From Bryobacterales bacterium (GTDB taxonomy: Bacteria > Acidobacteriota > Terriglobia > Bryobacterales > Bryobacteraceae): a DNA stretch of 51,927 nt. The stretch's first letter is position 1; every line of letters begins with the position of its first letter. Positions 1 to 8,154 of the stretch are shown here, piece by piece. Both the position numbers and the translations under genes were made by a program. A model generated the notes under the pieces. The model had not been told where the DNA came from. It saw only the letters and a program-made list of their open reading frames with translations, and made no database searches. The stretch spans positions 1 to 51,927 of the forward strand of contig JADLBD010000214.1 in the NCBI GenBank assembly GCA_020847975.1, in the 5' to 3' direction.

Positions 1-471
1 TGCCACCCCTTATGGGAACCAAATAATGAACATCCCAGGCACGGCCGCGCGCCCGGTCTCGGGGGATGGCTTCATATTACCGATGGGGGCGGAAAAATGC
101 AAGCGGTATTCTAGGGATGGGGCTCACATCGCTTCAAGCCCAATATGTGGTAGCCACTCGCGCAGAACTCACCTCATCACCTCTCCCTCCGCCGAGATCT
201 CAGGGGGCCCGGCGTAGGATCGCATCTCCATCCGGCTCATCGCCGCCGGCCACCGGCATCGCGCCGCACAGGCTTCGGCGGACACGCCTTACGGGGTCCG
301 AGCTAGCCGCCCACGCTGGCATCGCACAGCTTTTTACAGCAACGAGTCCGGCGTATCCGGACGGTTTTGTGGCCGTCCCAGCGGTGTTGTCGCGGCTTCG
401 AGAGCCTCGCCGAAGCCTGCGTTGTCAAGCGGGGAGCTTAACGGTTGGCTCGCCGGGGTTGCCACAGCCGA
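1..471. other. Gene-free left edge
   Basis: I see no credible gene here. The open frames that cross this stretch are low-complexity, Arg/Ser/Pro-rich translations of GC-rich DNA, have no ribosome binding site and run antisense into the AbiEii-like gene. No tRNA-like or repeat structure was recognised. It may be the decayed downstream flank of the toxin-antitoxin pair. Confidence 0.5.
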
Positions 472-1302
472 TCACGGCATTCCCAACTTGTTCAGTAAAT
501 AGCGGACACGCTCGAAGGCGTCACGCATTCGGATCTCTCTTTCTTCCGGGTCACGGATCTCCTCGAAGTCCGCTACGAATCTTGGACCTACGTGGCCGGG
601 CGATGCGAACTTCTCTCCGATCTTCCGTAGCCCCTCCTGAACCAACCCCTGGCTCAGGTGCGGAGCGATCCCCTTGGCAAGTTCTTCCAGGCCACCCGGG
701 TAGTTGCGCAGAGTGAAATAGATGTCCCAGGCGTCTTTCTCTTTAAGACGGTCGTGAAGCGCCATACCTTTCATGACGAGGAATGCAACCACGGATGCCA
801 CGCGGATACGCGCCTGATCCCATCCCCCCTCAGGCAATTCGCCCTCGATTTCGATCTCTACATAGAAGTCAAAAGCAAGATCGCAACCTCGAGCCTTGCG
901 AGCGCGGCCTTCTTGCACTTCCTGCGTGCGGTGCTTCTTACTGGTACCCGCGTATTCACCCGCCAGGAAATCGACCTCAACCTTGATTACGTTTCCGCTC
1001 ACGGCGACAGTGCGGTGGTAGATGAATGGCTGCCGCGGGTCTTCCTCGTACCCACAGCGAGCAAGGAGTTCCTGGATCGTTGCGTACCCCGCCTCTTGAA
1101 GGTTTCGATGATTCAAGGCCAAGTCGACATCGATGCTGCCGACATGCGGCGGGGTCCCCGCCGGAAGGAGGAGTTGAGGAACCCAGCCACCGACAACGAC
1201 AATGTCGTTGCGGTATTCACCCAAAAGGCGCACAAGCTCCAGTAGAACGGAACGGGCCGCTTCCACTTGATCTGCGGAGTAATCTCGGAAGGTTACCGCC
1301 AT
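472..1302 (-). CDS. AbiEii/AbiGii-like nucleotidyltransferase (putative type IV toxin)
   Basis: The protein (276 aa) belongs to the nucleotidyltransferase-like proteins that act as the toxin half of AbiE-type systems. The N-terminal third carries the fold's signature: a glycine pair in VVGGWVPQLL (about residues 37-46) followed by an acidic pair in SIDVDLAL (about 56-63), the usual metal-binding Asp-x-Asp. A later acidic stretch (VEVDFLAGEY) fits the third acidic position. In the family the enzyme transfers nucleotides to an RNA target and blocks growth. The upstream gene overlaps it by 10 bases, so translation is probably coupled and the putative antitoxin is made first. Family assignment is firm; toxicity in this host is inferred. 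It could instead be a housekeeping MNT-type transferase. Confidence 0.8.
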   Translation of the reverse strand: MAVTFRDYSADQVEAARSVLLELVRLLGEYRNDIVVVGGWVPQLLLPAGTPPHVGSIDVDLALNHRNLQEAGYATIQELLARCGYEEDPRQPFIYHRTVAVSGNVIKVEVDFLAGEYAGTSKKHRTQEVQEGRARKARGCDLAFDFYVEIEIEGELPEGGWDQARIRVASVVAFLVMKGMALHDRLKEKDAWDIYFTLRNYPGGLEELAKGIAPHLSQGLVQEGLRKIGEKFASPGHVGPRFVADFEEIRDPEEREIRMRDAFERVRYLLNKLGMP

Positions 1303-2375
1303 GCCGGTGTGATTACCTCTTCGACAATTGCTGACGCGGCCTCTTCCCCGCGGCCCTTGATTTGCACCAAGTCGAGGTACAACTGAATGGGCGACGCCAC
1401 GGGAACACGTTCGACTTCGCGCGAGCCGTAAAAAACACCCTCGTCATAAGGCTCGAGAAGCGTGATGTTGGCGCCGGACGATACGGGACTCAATTCGAGC
1501 AGGTCCGCAAACGCCGGCAGGTCACCGAGAAAATACGCGGTGATCCGCTGATACCGCACTGCCGGCGCAAGCCGAACCGCGCCGGAAAGACCCGTGAGGG
1601 CGCAGCGTGCCGGGAGTTGCCGGCTCGCCTCTGCCATCTCGGTTTCCATTTGTGGAATCGGCTTCAGGGAATAGTAATCGCGTGCAGCGCTGCGCTCCAT
1701 GCGATAGTTGCCCGCCCATTCCTTGAGGATGGGCAAGACCGCCGATGAGCGAAGGCGAATACCGCCGGCATCCGCCTCGATCCACTCCCGATCGGACAAG
1801 AGCTTCTTTACGTTGGCGACCTGCCCGAGGCTAACCCCGGCTTCATCCGCCAGATCCTGCATCCGCCAGCTTCGTTTGGCAACGGTGACGAGCACGCGGA
1901 GGATCCGCTCTGCCTTAGGTGAGTAGAGAGACCGTAGATCGCGTTTCTCGACGGACGGGTTGGGAAAACCATCTCGTTGAATGAACACCTGATCGAACAC
2001 GAGGCGGCAGTTTCCGGCGAGATCGAAGTAGCCGACCTGATACTGGTCACAAACAGCAGCGGCGGCCGGACCAATGTACGGAGCAATGAACACCGGGTAA
2101 TCCCGCGCGTTGGAGCGAACGTGGTCCCGAAGCGTCAGGCAGGCTTCTCTTGCGATGCGAGGTTGCCCGCTCGACTTCACTTCGCATACGAGGCGGCGGT
2201 TTATCGAACGGGATCGGACGGCCAGAGTGAAATAGGCACACGAGCCGCCGGGTGGGCTCTCGTGCTGCAACCTGGCGGACTCAAGGAAAGGCACTTTTCG
2301 CAGCACCGCCGTCAACTGGTCAGCCGCGTCACGTTCCAGAGTTGATATTTTCACTACATGTACCGCTTTCAGCAC
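1293..2375 (-). CDS. AbiEi-like winged-helix protein (putative type IV antitoxin)
   Basis: This 360 aa protein resembles AbiEi-family antitoxins, which carry an N-terminal winged helix and repress their own operon. An HTH-like segment is visible around residues 160-195 (RMQDLADEAGVSLGQVANVK). The C-terminal part contains YGSREVERVPVASPIQLYLD, a stretch I associate with this family. The N-terminal 130 residues include a nuclease-like patch (LVCEVKSSGQPRIA; YFDLAGNCRL), so the protein may combine a degenerate PD-(D/E)xK-like fold with the winged helix. The start is GTG; another in-frame GTG lies 21 bases downstream and no strong Shine-Dalgarno sequence decides between them. It is first in the pair and overlaps the AbiEii-like gene by 10 bases. 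Regulation is probably by autorepression, inferred from the family. Confidence 0.72.
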   Translation of the reverse strand: MLKAVHVVKISTLERDAADQLTAVLRKVPFLESARLQHESPPGGSCAYFTLAVRSRSINRRLVCEVKSSGQPRIAREACLTLRDHVRSNARDYPVFIAPYIGPAAAAVCDQYQVGYFDLAGNCRLVFDQVFIQRDGFPNPSVEKRDLRSLYSPKAERILRVLVTVAKRSWRMQDLADEAGVSLGQVANVKKLLSDREWIEADAGGIRLRSSAVLPILKEWAGNYRMERSAARDYYSLKPIPQMETEMAEASRQLPARCALTGLSGAVRLAPAVRYQRITAYFLGDLPAFADLLELSPVSSGANITLLEPYDEGVFYGSREVERVPVASPIQLYLDLVQIKGRGEEAASAIVEEVITPAWR

Positions 2376-2778
2376 TTGCTGAAAATTATTTTCCTACTGA
2401 AACAGCCGCGCGTCAATGCGCCCACGTTCAAGCTCAAACGTCACCACGCCCGATCCAACGCCCCGCCTCCGTCAAACTCATGTTCGGCGCGCACTTGGCT
2501 GTGCCCGCTTCGCGCATCGTGGCTTGAAGGCACAGTCCCGTCTGCATGGTCCGCTGCGGGGCAATGAAACCCATCGCACCGGAAGGCCTCAAGAAGCGCT
2601 TGCCGAGACGGCCTTCAGAACCGGCGGTGTCGAACCCGACCGCCCGCTTGAGACTTCACGTAAGAAATTCTTACAACGCTGCCCAAAGGGCGGATCCTGC
2701 GGATCGGATCGCGATCCGATCCGCGGGCAAAGCCTCGATCGTATGACAGAACCGGCAGCAATGCCGGTGCCCAAGGCG
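2376..2778. other. Gene-free spacer with two palindromes
   Basis: About 400 bases separate the toxin-antitoxin pair from the next gene. Both neighbours are on the minus strand, so the region holds the promoter of the AbiEi-like gene and the downstream end of the lyase gene. It contains a 7+7 base palindrome around a single A (GTAAGAA-A-TTCTTAC, 2660-2674) and a perfect 26-base palindrome (2699-2724). I found no gene in it. Confidence 0.5.
2699..2724. repeat. Perfect 26-base palindrome
   Basis: The half-site GCGGATCGGATCG is followed directly by its exact reverse complement with no loop. It lies about 55 bases downstream of the lyase stop codon. It has no T-run, so it is not a textbook intrinsic terminator. 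A cruciform, a dimeric protein site or a bidirectional terminator stem are all possible. Confidence 0.7.
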
Positions 2779-4368
2779 TTACGCCTTCCGCGTCGCCGTG
2801 AAACTCGCCATCCCGTACTCCCCAAGGTCCACCGACCCCGACATCTTCTTCCCTTCCACGGTCCCCTTGTAGGTGTACTCGAGCGAAGTCCCCTCATACC
2901 GCCCGCGGCTGTGGAACTGCACCTTGTTGCCGTCCACATGCCCTTTGAGCGGTCCCTTTACCAGTCTTCCGGTGTATTCCCCGCTCAGATTATTGCCATT
3001 GGCGTCCAGGTAAAACGTATGCCTGGTCGTCCCCGCTTTGAACTGCACCACCGATTCCCATAACCCGGACACGTCACCGGAGGGCGTGGCGCGCTGCGGC
3101 TTCGGACGCGGTCCCGGAGCCTTGCTCAGAATCTCGTGTATTCGCTCCGCCACCACCTTGTACTCTCCCGCCCACATCGCCGCCGGCCGCAGCAGCATCT
3201 CGCTCGACTCATCGCCTTCCCGCATTCCCGCATGTGTCATGATCCGCGGTTCGCCTTCGAGCAACTGCTTGCCGACCTCACCCGCGCTAATGCCGATCTT
3301 CTTCGGATCCCACACCACCTTCATCGTCGGATAGTATGCCTTGTCCTTCGGCTCGATGATCTCTCCGGAAACACCCGGCACTTTCGACACCACATCCGTA
3401 ATGTGCCGGAACCACGCCCGCCATTCGGCGTCCTCGGCATCGCGGTTGCGCTTGCCTGACCGCAGCATCTCGATAGCCTTCACCATCCCGGCTACTTCTT
3501 CCTTGCTCACCTTCATCGCGCGCGCGAAAGCGTGGTGCGGCGCGCTGTTCATGAACGCCGCCTCCACCAGGTGCTTGCGGCCCAGCAGAATCCCCGCCGT
3601 CTGCGGCCCGCGAATGATCTTGCCGCCCGAGTACGCCACCATGTCTACGCCGCGCGAGAGATACGGATTCGGCACCAGCGGCAAACGGTCCGCAACGTCC
3701 ATCACCACCGGAACTCCGTGCTTGTGCGCCGCCGCCACATACTGCTCCAGCGTGAACGGATTCCCATCATTGGCCAGGTTGATCTGCCCCGTCGCCATCG
3801 CCGTCCGCGGCCCGAACGCCTTCTCGAGATCCTCCAGCGTCTCCACTTCCACCATCTTCACACCCGTGCTTCGTACCGCGTGATCGTAAACGCTCCGCGA
3901 CCACCGCGGAACCACAACCTCGCCCTTCAAACCCGTCGTATCCGGAAGCTGCTGCATCTTTTCCGGATCGCCGCCCGCCACACACGCCAGCGTGGCGCAC
4001 GTCATCGACCCGGCCGCTCCGGAACTCACCATCGCCGCTTCCCCTTGCAGAAGCTCGGCGATTCGCTTGCCCGCCCCCTCCATCAACTCGTCCAGGTTCA
4101 CCGGATAGAAAGAAGCGTTGTTCATCGCCTCGATCACCTCCGGCAACATCGCCGAACCGCCGTTGATCGTATAGGTCGAGGTGCAGTTGATGAACGGCTT
4201 CACGCCGAACTGCCCGTAAACTTCCGGTCCGCTCCCGCGCGCCGGCAGGCTCGTCGCGCCTTGCGCCGCCTGCTCACTGAGCAATCCGGCAAACCCCGCC
4301 GAGGCGCCGGCCAAAAACATCTCCCGCCGGTTCATTCCCGAAGCCGGTTTCGATTTCTTCGATCTCAT
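2779..4368 (-). CDS. Tat-exported SelA/D-glucosaminate ammonia-lyase-like PLP enzyme with C-terminal beta domain
   Basis: The start chosen is the ATG at 4368, which has GGAGGAG about 10 bases upstream; a longer frame exists but lacks such a site. The 529 aa product begins with a twin-arginine signal (MNRREMFLAGASAGFAG, residues 12-28), so it acts outside the cytoplasm. Residues about 50-415 form an aminotransferase-fold PLP enzyme of the SelA/DgaE group. SGGKIIRGPQ at 247-256 gives K250 as the likely Schiff-base lysine, and D224 in MDVADRLP would contact the cofactor pyridine nitrogen. In the family such enzymes eliminate ammonia from amino-sugar acids such as glucosaminate. Residues about 430-529 form an extra beta-rich domain (SGLWESVVQF, LSGEYTG, KMSGSVDLGEYG) absent from ordinary family members. 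The gene diverges from the RidA-PQQ group. The substrate is unknown. Confidence 0.82.
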   Translation of the reverse strand: MRSKKSKPASGMNRREMFLAGASAGFAGLLSEQAAQGATSLPARGSGPEVYGQFGVKPFINCTSTYTINGGSAMLPEVIEAMNNASFYPVNLDELMEGAGKRIAELLQGEAAMVSSGAAGSMTCATLACVAGGDPEKMQQLPDTTGLKGEVVVPRWSRSVYDHAVRSTGVKMVEVETLEDLEKAFGPRTAMATGQINLANDGNPFTLEQYVAAAHKHGVPVVMDVADRLPLVPNPYLSRGVDMVAYSGGKIIRGPQTAGILLGRKHLVEAAFMNSAPHHAFARAMKVSKEEVAGMVKAIEMLRSGKRNRDAEDAEWRAWFRHITDVVSKVPGVSGEIIEPKDKAYYPTMKVVWDPKKIGISAGEVGKQLLEGEPRIMTHAGMREGDESSEMLLRPAAMWAGEYKVVAERIHEILSKAPGPRPKPQRATPSGDVSGLWESVVQFKAGTTRHTFYLDANGNNLSGEYTGRLVKGPLKGHVDGNKVQFHSRGRYEGTSLEYTYKGTVEGKKMSGSVDLGEYGMASFTATRKA

Positions 4369-4492
4369 AGTCAGTCTCTCCTCCGCGGTTAGTCGCTGGA
4401 TTTCTGCCGACAGTGTATCACGCACACCACCTCACCACCACGGCCCGATCTGATAACCTACTCCGGTATACCATCATCCCAAGGAGAACCTA
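4369..4492. promoter_or_regulatory. Divergent promoter region, lyase / RidA
   Basis: This 124-base gap separates two genes that start in opposite directions, so both promoters must lie here. It contains the short palindrome GGTATACC (4465-4472), whose TATACC could serve as a -10 for the RidA gene. AAGGAG at 4481-4486 is the RidA ribosome binding site. I do not see a convincing -35 on either strand. Confidence 0.35.
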
Positions 4493-5704
4493 GTGCGAAA
4501 TCCCCTCCTCATCGTCGCGCTCATCGTCCCCGGCGCCCTCTGCCTGGCTCAAACCGCGGCATCATTCCGCGTCCATCGCCAGTTCCTCTACCCCAAGGAA
4601 TTCGCTCCCGGCAAGCCCTACTCCCCCGGCGTCCTCGTAGGCAAAACCCTCTACATCGCCGGCCAAATCGATAAGGACCCGCGTACGGGAGCCCAGCCCA
4701 ATGGCATCCGCGAACAGACGCGCATGGCCATGAACAACATGGGACATGTCCTCCACGCCGCCGGCATGGACTTCGGAAATGTCGTCTCCTGCCACGTCGA
4801 GCTTCGCGACATGGGCCAGTACAAAGACATGAACGAGGTCTACGGCAGCTTCTTCGGTCCTGATCACTACCCCGCCCGCACCACGCTCGAATTCCCCGGC
4901 CTCCCCAGCGGAGCCAATGTCGAAATCACTTGCATCGCCTACGCCGACAAGTCGAAAATCTCCATCGTCACTCCCCCCGCCGGCTCCATTCCGCCCGCCA
5001 TGGGCCCCTACCGGCCCGCGGTCTTTGCCGGCGACACCCTCTATGTATCCGGCAGCGGCGGCCGCACGCCCGTCGCTAATGAACTCGATCCCACCATCGA
5101 AGGCCAGACCAGACAGACCATGCAAAACATCGGCCAAATCCTCAAGGCCGCCGGCCTCGAGCACAAGGACGCCGTCTTCACCAACGTCTACTTCCTCGAT
5201 CCCGCCGGACTCAAAGGCGGCGTCTATTCCAAGGTCAATTCCGTTTACAAAGATTTCTTCCCCCTCGGCTCCGCGCCCAGTCGCGCCAGCTTCTGCATCA
5301 GCAAACTCCCCGGCACCATCAGCGTCGAGATCACCTTCATCGCCACCCGCGACCGCAAGAACAAAGGCCGCGTCCGTCCCGATTCCGCCGGCCTCAGCCC
5401 TACCTCCTCCAACGGCGGCGTTCTCGATAGCGATACGCTCTACACCTCCGGCAAATCCGGAGCCGGCGCAACCCTCGACGCCCAAATGCGCGATTCCCTC
5501 GAAACTATCCGCGGCATTCTCAAACTCGCCGGCATGAATCTCGAAAACATCGTCGACACCCACGTCTACCTCAAAGACGTCGCCCAGATGGACGCCATGA
5601 ACGCCGTCTACAAAGAATATTTTCCGAAGAACCCGCCCGCCCGCACCACCGTCCAGGTCTTCCAGGATCAACTCATCCAGGTTCAGGCCGTCGCCGTCCG
5701 CTGA
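4493..5704 (+). CDS. Exported protein with three tandem RidA (YjgF/YER057c/UK114) domains
   Basis: The start is GTG with AAGGAG 6 bases upstream. The 403 aa product has a Sec signal peptide (residues 1-19, ending LCLAQ) and three RidA-fold repeats at about 40-151, 162-286 and 310-403; ordinary RidA is a single domain of about 130 aa that trimerises. RidA hydrolyses enamine/imine intermediates released by PLP enzymes. The arginine that binds the substrate carboxylate (R105 in E. coli RidA) is present in all three repeats: R129 (YPARTT), R264 (APSRAS) and R384 (PPARTT). The equivalent of E120 is Glu in repeats 1 and 2 but Gln in repeat 3. Repeat 3 also lacks the N-terminal GPY segment seen in repeat 2. 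One chain may mimic the trimer. Its divergent neighbour is a lyase expected to generate enamines, a functional match. Confidence 0.87.
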   Translation: MRNPLLIVALIVPGALCLAQTAASFRVHRQFLYPKEFAPGKPYSPGVLVGKTLYIAGQIDKDPRTGAQPNGIREQTRMAMNNMGHVLHAAGMDFGNVVSCHVELRDMGQYKDMNEVYGSFFGPDHYPARTTLEFPGLPSGANVEITCIAYADKSKISIVTPPAGSIPPAMGPYRPAVFAGDTLYVSGSGGRTPVANELDPTIEGQTRQTMQNIGQILKAAGLEHKDAVFTNVYFLDPAGLKGGVYSKVNSVYKDFFPLGSAPSRASFCISKLPGTISVEITFIATRDRKNKGRVRPDSAGLSPTSSNGGVLDSDTLYTSGKSGAGATLDAQMRDSLETIRGILKLAGMNLENIVDTHVYLKDVAQMDAMNAVYKEYFPKNPPARTTVQVFQDQLIQVQAVAVR

Positions 5705-5737
5705 GGCCACCGCCAACCGGACTCGTAGTGAAGTATC

Positions 5738-6547
5738 ATGATGATCATCCCGATGATTCGCGCAGTACCGCTCTGCATCCTTCTGGCTGCCGCTCTATCC
5801 GCCCAGCACGGCCGCTACCTCTCCGAATCCAAAAACCCCGCCATCGGCGACCCTCAATCCATCGCCGCAGGGGCAAAACTCTACGCCACCTCGTGTGCCG
5901 GCTGTCACGGCCCCGACGGCAGCGGCGGCCGCGGTCCCAATCTCGTCCGCCGCTCCCTCTGGCATCCCCTCAGCGATGAGGCCATCTTCGCCGCCATTCA
6001 AAAAGGAGTCCCGGGTACCGATATGCCCCCCACCCGGCTCTCCGACGAGGAAACCTGGAATCTCGTCGCCTTCCTTCATTCCATGATCGGCCCGGCAAGC
6101 GAGAACAAAGTCCCGGGCGACCCCGCCGCCGGAGAACGCATCTTCTGGAGCCAGTCCACCGGATGCTCCAACTGCCATTCCATCGCCGGACGCGGCGGCA
6201 GGCTCGGCCCCGACCTCACCAACATCGGCGGCCGCCCCCTCGGCCTCATCAAGGACGCCGTCCTCAAGCGTTCCCGCGATCTCTCCCTCGCCGGCAGCGA
6301 AGGCGTTACCGTGAAGCTCAAAAACGGCCAGGCGCTCGAAGGCGTCGCCCGCAACCGCAGCAATTATTCCCTTCAGTTGGTCGACAAATCAGGTAACCTG
6401 CATCTGCTCTCGATGAGCGACGTGAGCGAACTCACAGTCTCTGAGCGTTCCATCATGCCCAACGACTACTCGAAGCGCCTCTCGCGCAAGGAACTCGACG
6501 ATCTGCTCTCCTACCTCGCCCGCCAGACCTCCCGGAGGACGAACTAA
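5738..6547 (+). CDS. Exported di-haem cytochrome c
   Basis: The 269 aa protein starts with a hydrophobic signal peptide (about residues 1-22). It contains two class I cytochrome c domains, with CAGCH at 53-57 and CSNCH at 143-147. A methionine in TDMPPTR (M96) is a likely axial ligand for the first haem, and M in SIMPNDY serves the second. Three ATGs lie close together at the start (5738, 5741, 5753); none has a strong ribosome binding site. The gene ends two bases before the PQQ dehydrogenase start, so the two are almost certainly co-translated. The cytochrome is the obvious electron acceptor for that enzyme, supplying in trans the domain that quinohaemoprotein dehydrogenases carry fused. 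Confidence 0.9.
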   Translation: MMIIPMIRAVPLCILLAAALSAQHGRYLSESKNPAIGDPQSIAAGAKLYATSCAGCHGPDGSGGRGPNLVRRSLWHPLSDEAIFAAIQKGVPGTDMPPTRLSDEETWNLVAFLHSMIGPASENKVPGDPAAGERIFWSQSTGCSNCHSIAGRGGRLGPDLTNIGGRPLGLIKDAVLKRSRDLSLAGSEGVTVKLKNGQALEGVARNRSNYSLQLVDKSGNLHLLSMSDVSELTVSERSIMPNDYSKRLSRKELDDLLSYLARQTSRRTN

Positions 6548-6549
6548 TC

Positions 6550-8148
6550 ATGCATCAGTGGACGGCCTTTCTTCTCCTGCTCACCGCGCCGGCAGCCGCC
6601 CAGGTCAGCTATCAGGACATCCAAAAGGGCCCCGTCCAGGATTGGCTCACCTACGCCGGCTCCTACGGCGGGTGGCGCTACAGCCCCCTCAAACAGATCA
6701 CTGTCAACAACGCCCGCAATCTTACCCCGCAGTGGGTCTATCACGTCCCCAACGCCCGCGGATTGCGCTCCTCGCCTATCGTCTACAAGGGCGTGATGTA
6801 TGTCACCAACACCAACTCCATCTACGCCCTCGATGCCCGCACCGGCCGCCTCATCTGGCAATGGCTCGACACTCGCGCCAAAAAACAGGGCGTCAATCGC
6901 GGCGCGGCCATCCTCGGTGATCGCGTCTTCTTCACCAGCACCGATAACTACCTCAACGCCCTCGACCGCCAGACCGGCGTTCTCCTCTTCAGCAGGAAAT
7001 TCGCCGACGCCGATTCCGGCATCACCTCCACCTCCGCGCCCCTCATCGCCGGCAACAAGGTAATCGTCGGCAGCGCCGGCGGTGACAGCGGGATGCGCGG
7101 CTTCCTCGCCGCCCTCTCCCCCGAAACCGGAGACGAAATCTGGCGCACCTACACCGTACCTGCCAAAGGCGAGCCCGGCTCGGAAAGCTGGTCCGATCTC
7201 ATCGAATGGGGCGGCGGCGCCACCTGGCTCTCCGGCACCTTCGACCCCTCCACGAATACCCTCTACTGGACCACCGGCAACCCCTGGCCCGATTTCGCCG
7301 GCCAACCGCGCAAGGGCGATAATCTCTACACCTGCTCCTTGATCGCCGTCGATCTCGCCACGGGAAAAATCAAGTGGCACTTCCAATTCACCCCCCACGA
7401 CACCCACGATTGGGACGCCCAAAGCTGGCCCGTCCTCATCGACACCGAATGGGAAGGAAAACCTCGAAAGCTCGTCGTCCACGCCAACCGCAACGGCTTC
7501 TTCTATGTCCTCGACCGCACCAACGGCCAGTTCCTCCACGCCACCCAATTGATCGACAAGGTCACCTGGGCGAAAGGCATGGACGCCAAAGGACGCCCCA
7601 TCGCCGTCCCCGGCCAGGACCCCACCCCCGAAGGCAACTGGGTCTGCCCCAGCGTCAAGGGAGCCACCAACTGGATGGGCCAAAGCTACAACCCAACCAC
7701 CGGCCTTCTCTACGTCCTCACCCTCGAACAGTGCGGCCTCTACACCAGTTCTTCAAAAACCCCTGAGCCCATGAAGAACTTCGCCGGCGGAGGAGCCACC
7801 GAAGAGGGCGGCCAGGTCATCCTCCGCGCCATCGACCCCAAAACCGGCAAGCGCGCCTGGGAATACCCCATGACCGGCCTCGGCCGCATGTGGACCGGCA
7901 CCGTCTCCACCGCCGGAGGCGTCGTCTTCACCGGTGACGACGACGGCCACATGCTCGCCCTCAACGCCAAAACCGGAGCACACCTCTGGCACTTCAACAT
8001 GGGCGAACTGCTCACCGCCTCCCCCATCACCTACGAAGTCGCCGGAAAACAATACATCGCCATCGCCTCCGCCTCCGCTATCTTCTCATTCGGTCTTTTC
8101 GAACCGGCGCAACCCATAGCGCCGCCGAAGGTGGCCGTCACAAATTAG
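6550..8148 (+). CDS. PQQ-dependent dehydrogenase (alcohol/sugar type)
   Basis: The 532 aa product has a signal peptide (1-18) and an eight-bladed quinoprotein propeller with typical repeats (IYALDARTGRLIWQW, IAVDLATGKIKWHF, ILRAIDPKTGKRAWEY, MLALNAKTGAHLWHF). These periplasmic enzymes oxidise alcohols, aldoses or polyols and pass electrons to cytochrome c. TGNPWPD (242-248) holds the expected metal-ligand Asn, and TPHDTHDWDA (281-290) holds the catalytic Asp. Three departures from classical enzymes stand out. The vicinal Cys-Cys before VNRG is missing. The metal-ligand Glu near GMRG (181-184) appears to be Asp. The catalytic motif reads D-W-D, the D-x-D pattern seen in lanthanide-dependent enzymes. 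There is no fused cytochrome; the upstream gene provides it. The substrate cannot be read from sequence. Confidence 0.87.
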   Translation: MHQWTAFLLLLTAPAAAQVSYQDIQKGPVQDWLTYAGSYGGWRYSPLKQITVNNARNLTPQWVYHVPNARGLRSSPIVYKGVMYVTNTNSIYALDARTGRLIWQWLDTRAKKQGVNRGAAILGDRVFFTSTDNYLNALDRQTGVLLFSRKFADADSGITSTSAPLIAGNKVIVGSAGGDSGMRGFLAALSPETGDEIWRTYTVPAKGEPGSESWSDLIEWGGGATWLSGTFDPSTNTLYWTTGNPWPDFAGQPRKGDNLYTCSLIAVDLATGKIKWHFQFTPHDTHDWDAQSWPVLIDTEWEGKPRKLVVHANRNGFFYVLDRTNGQFLHATQLIDKVTWAKGMDAKGRPIAVPGQDPTPEGNWVCPSVKGATNWMGQSYNPTTGLLYVLTLEQCGLYTSSSKTPEPMKNFAGGGATEEGGQVILRAIDPKTGKRAWEYPMTGLGRMWTGTVSTAGGVVFTGDDDGHMLALNAKTGAHLWHFNMGELLTASPITYEVAGKQYIAIASASAIFSFGLFEPAQPIAPPKVAVTN

Positions 8149-8154
8149 CCGCTT

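Noticed and set aside
66..716. 216-codon open frame at the left edge
   Set aside because: Low-complexity Arg/Ser/Pro content, no ribosome binding site and overlap with the AbiEii-like gene on the other strand.
4562..5716. 384-codon open frame antisense to the triple-RidA gene
   Set aside because: Gly/Asp/Val-rich shadow caused by strong third-position GC bias; the sense frame has clear domains and a signal peptide. The same applies to long antisense frames opposite the PQQ, TonB, permease and ankyrin genes.
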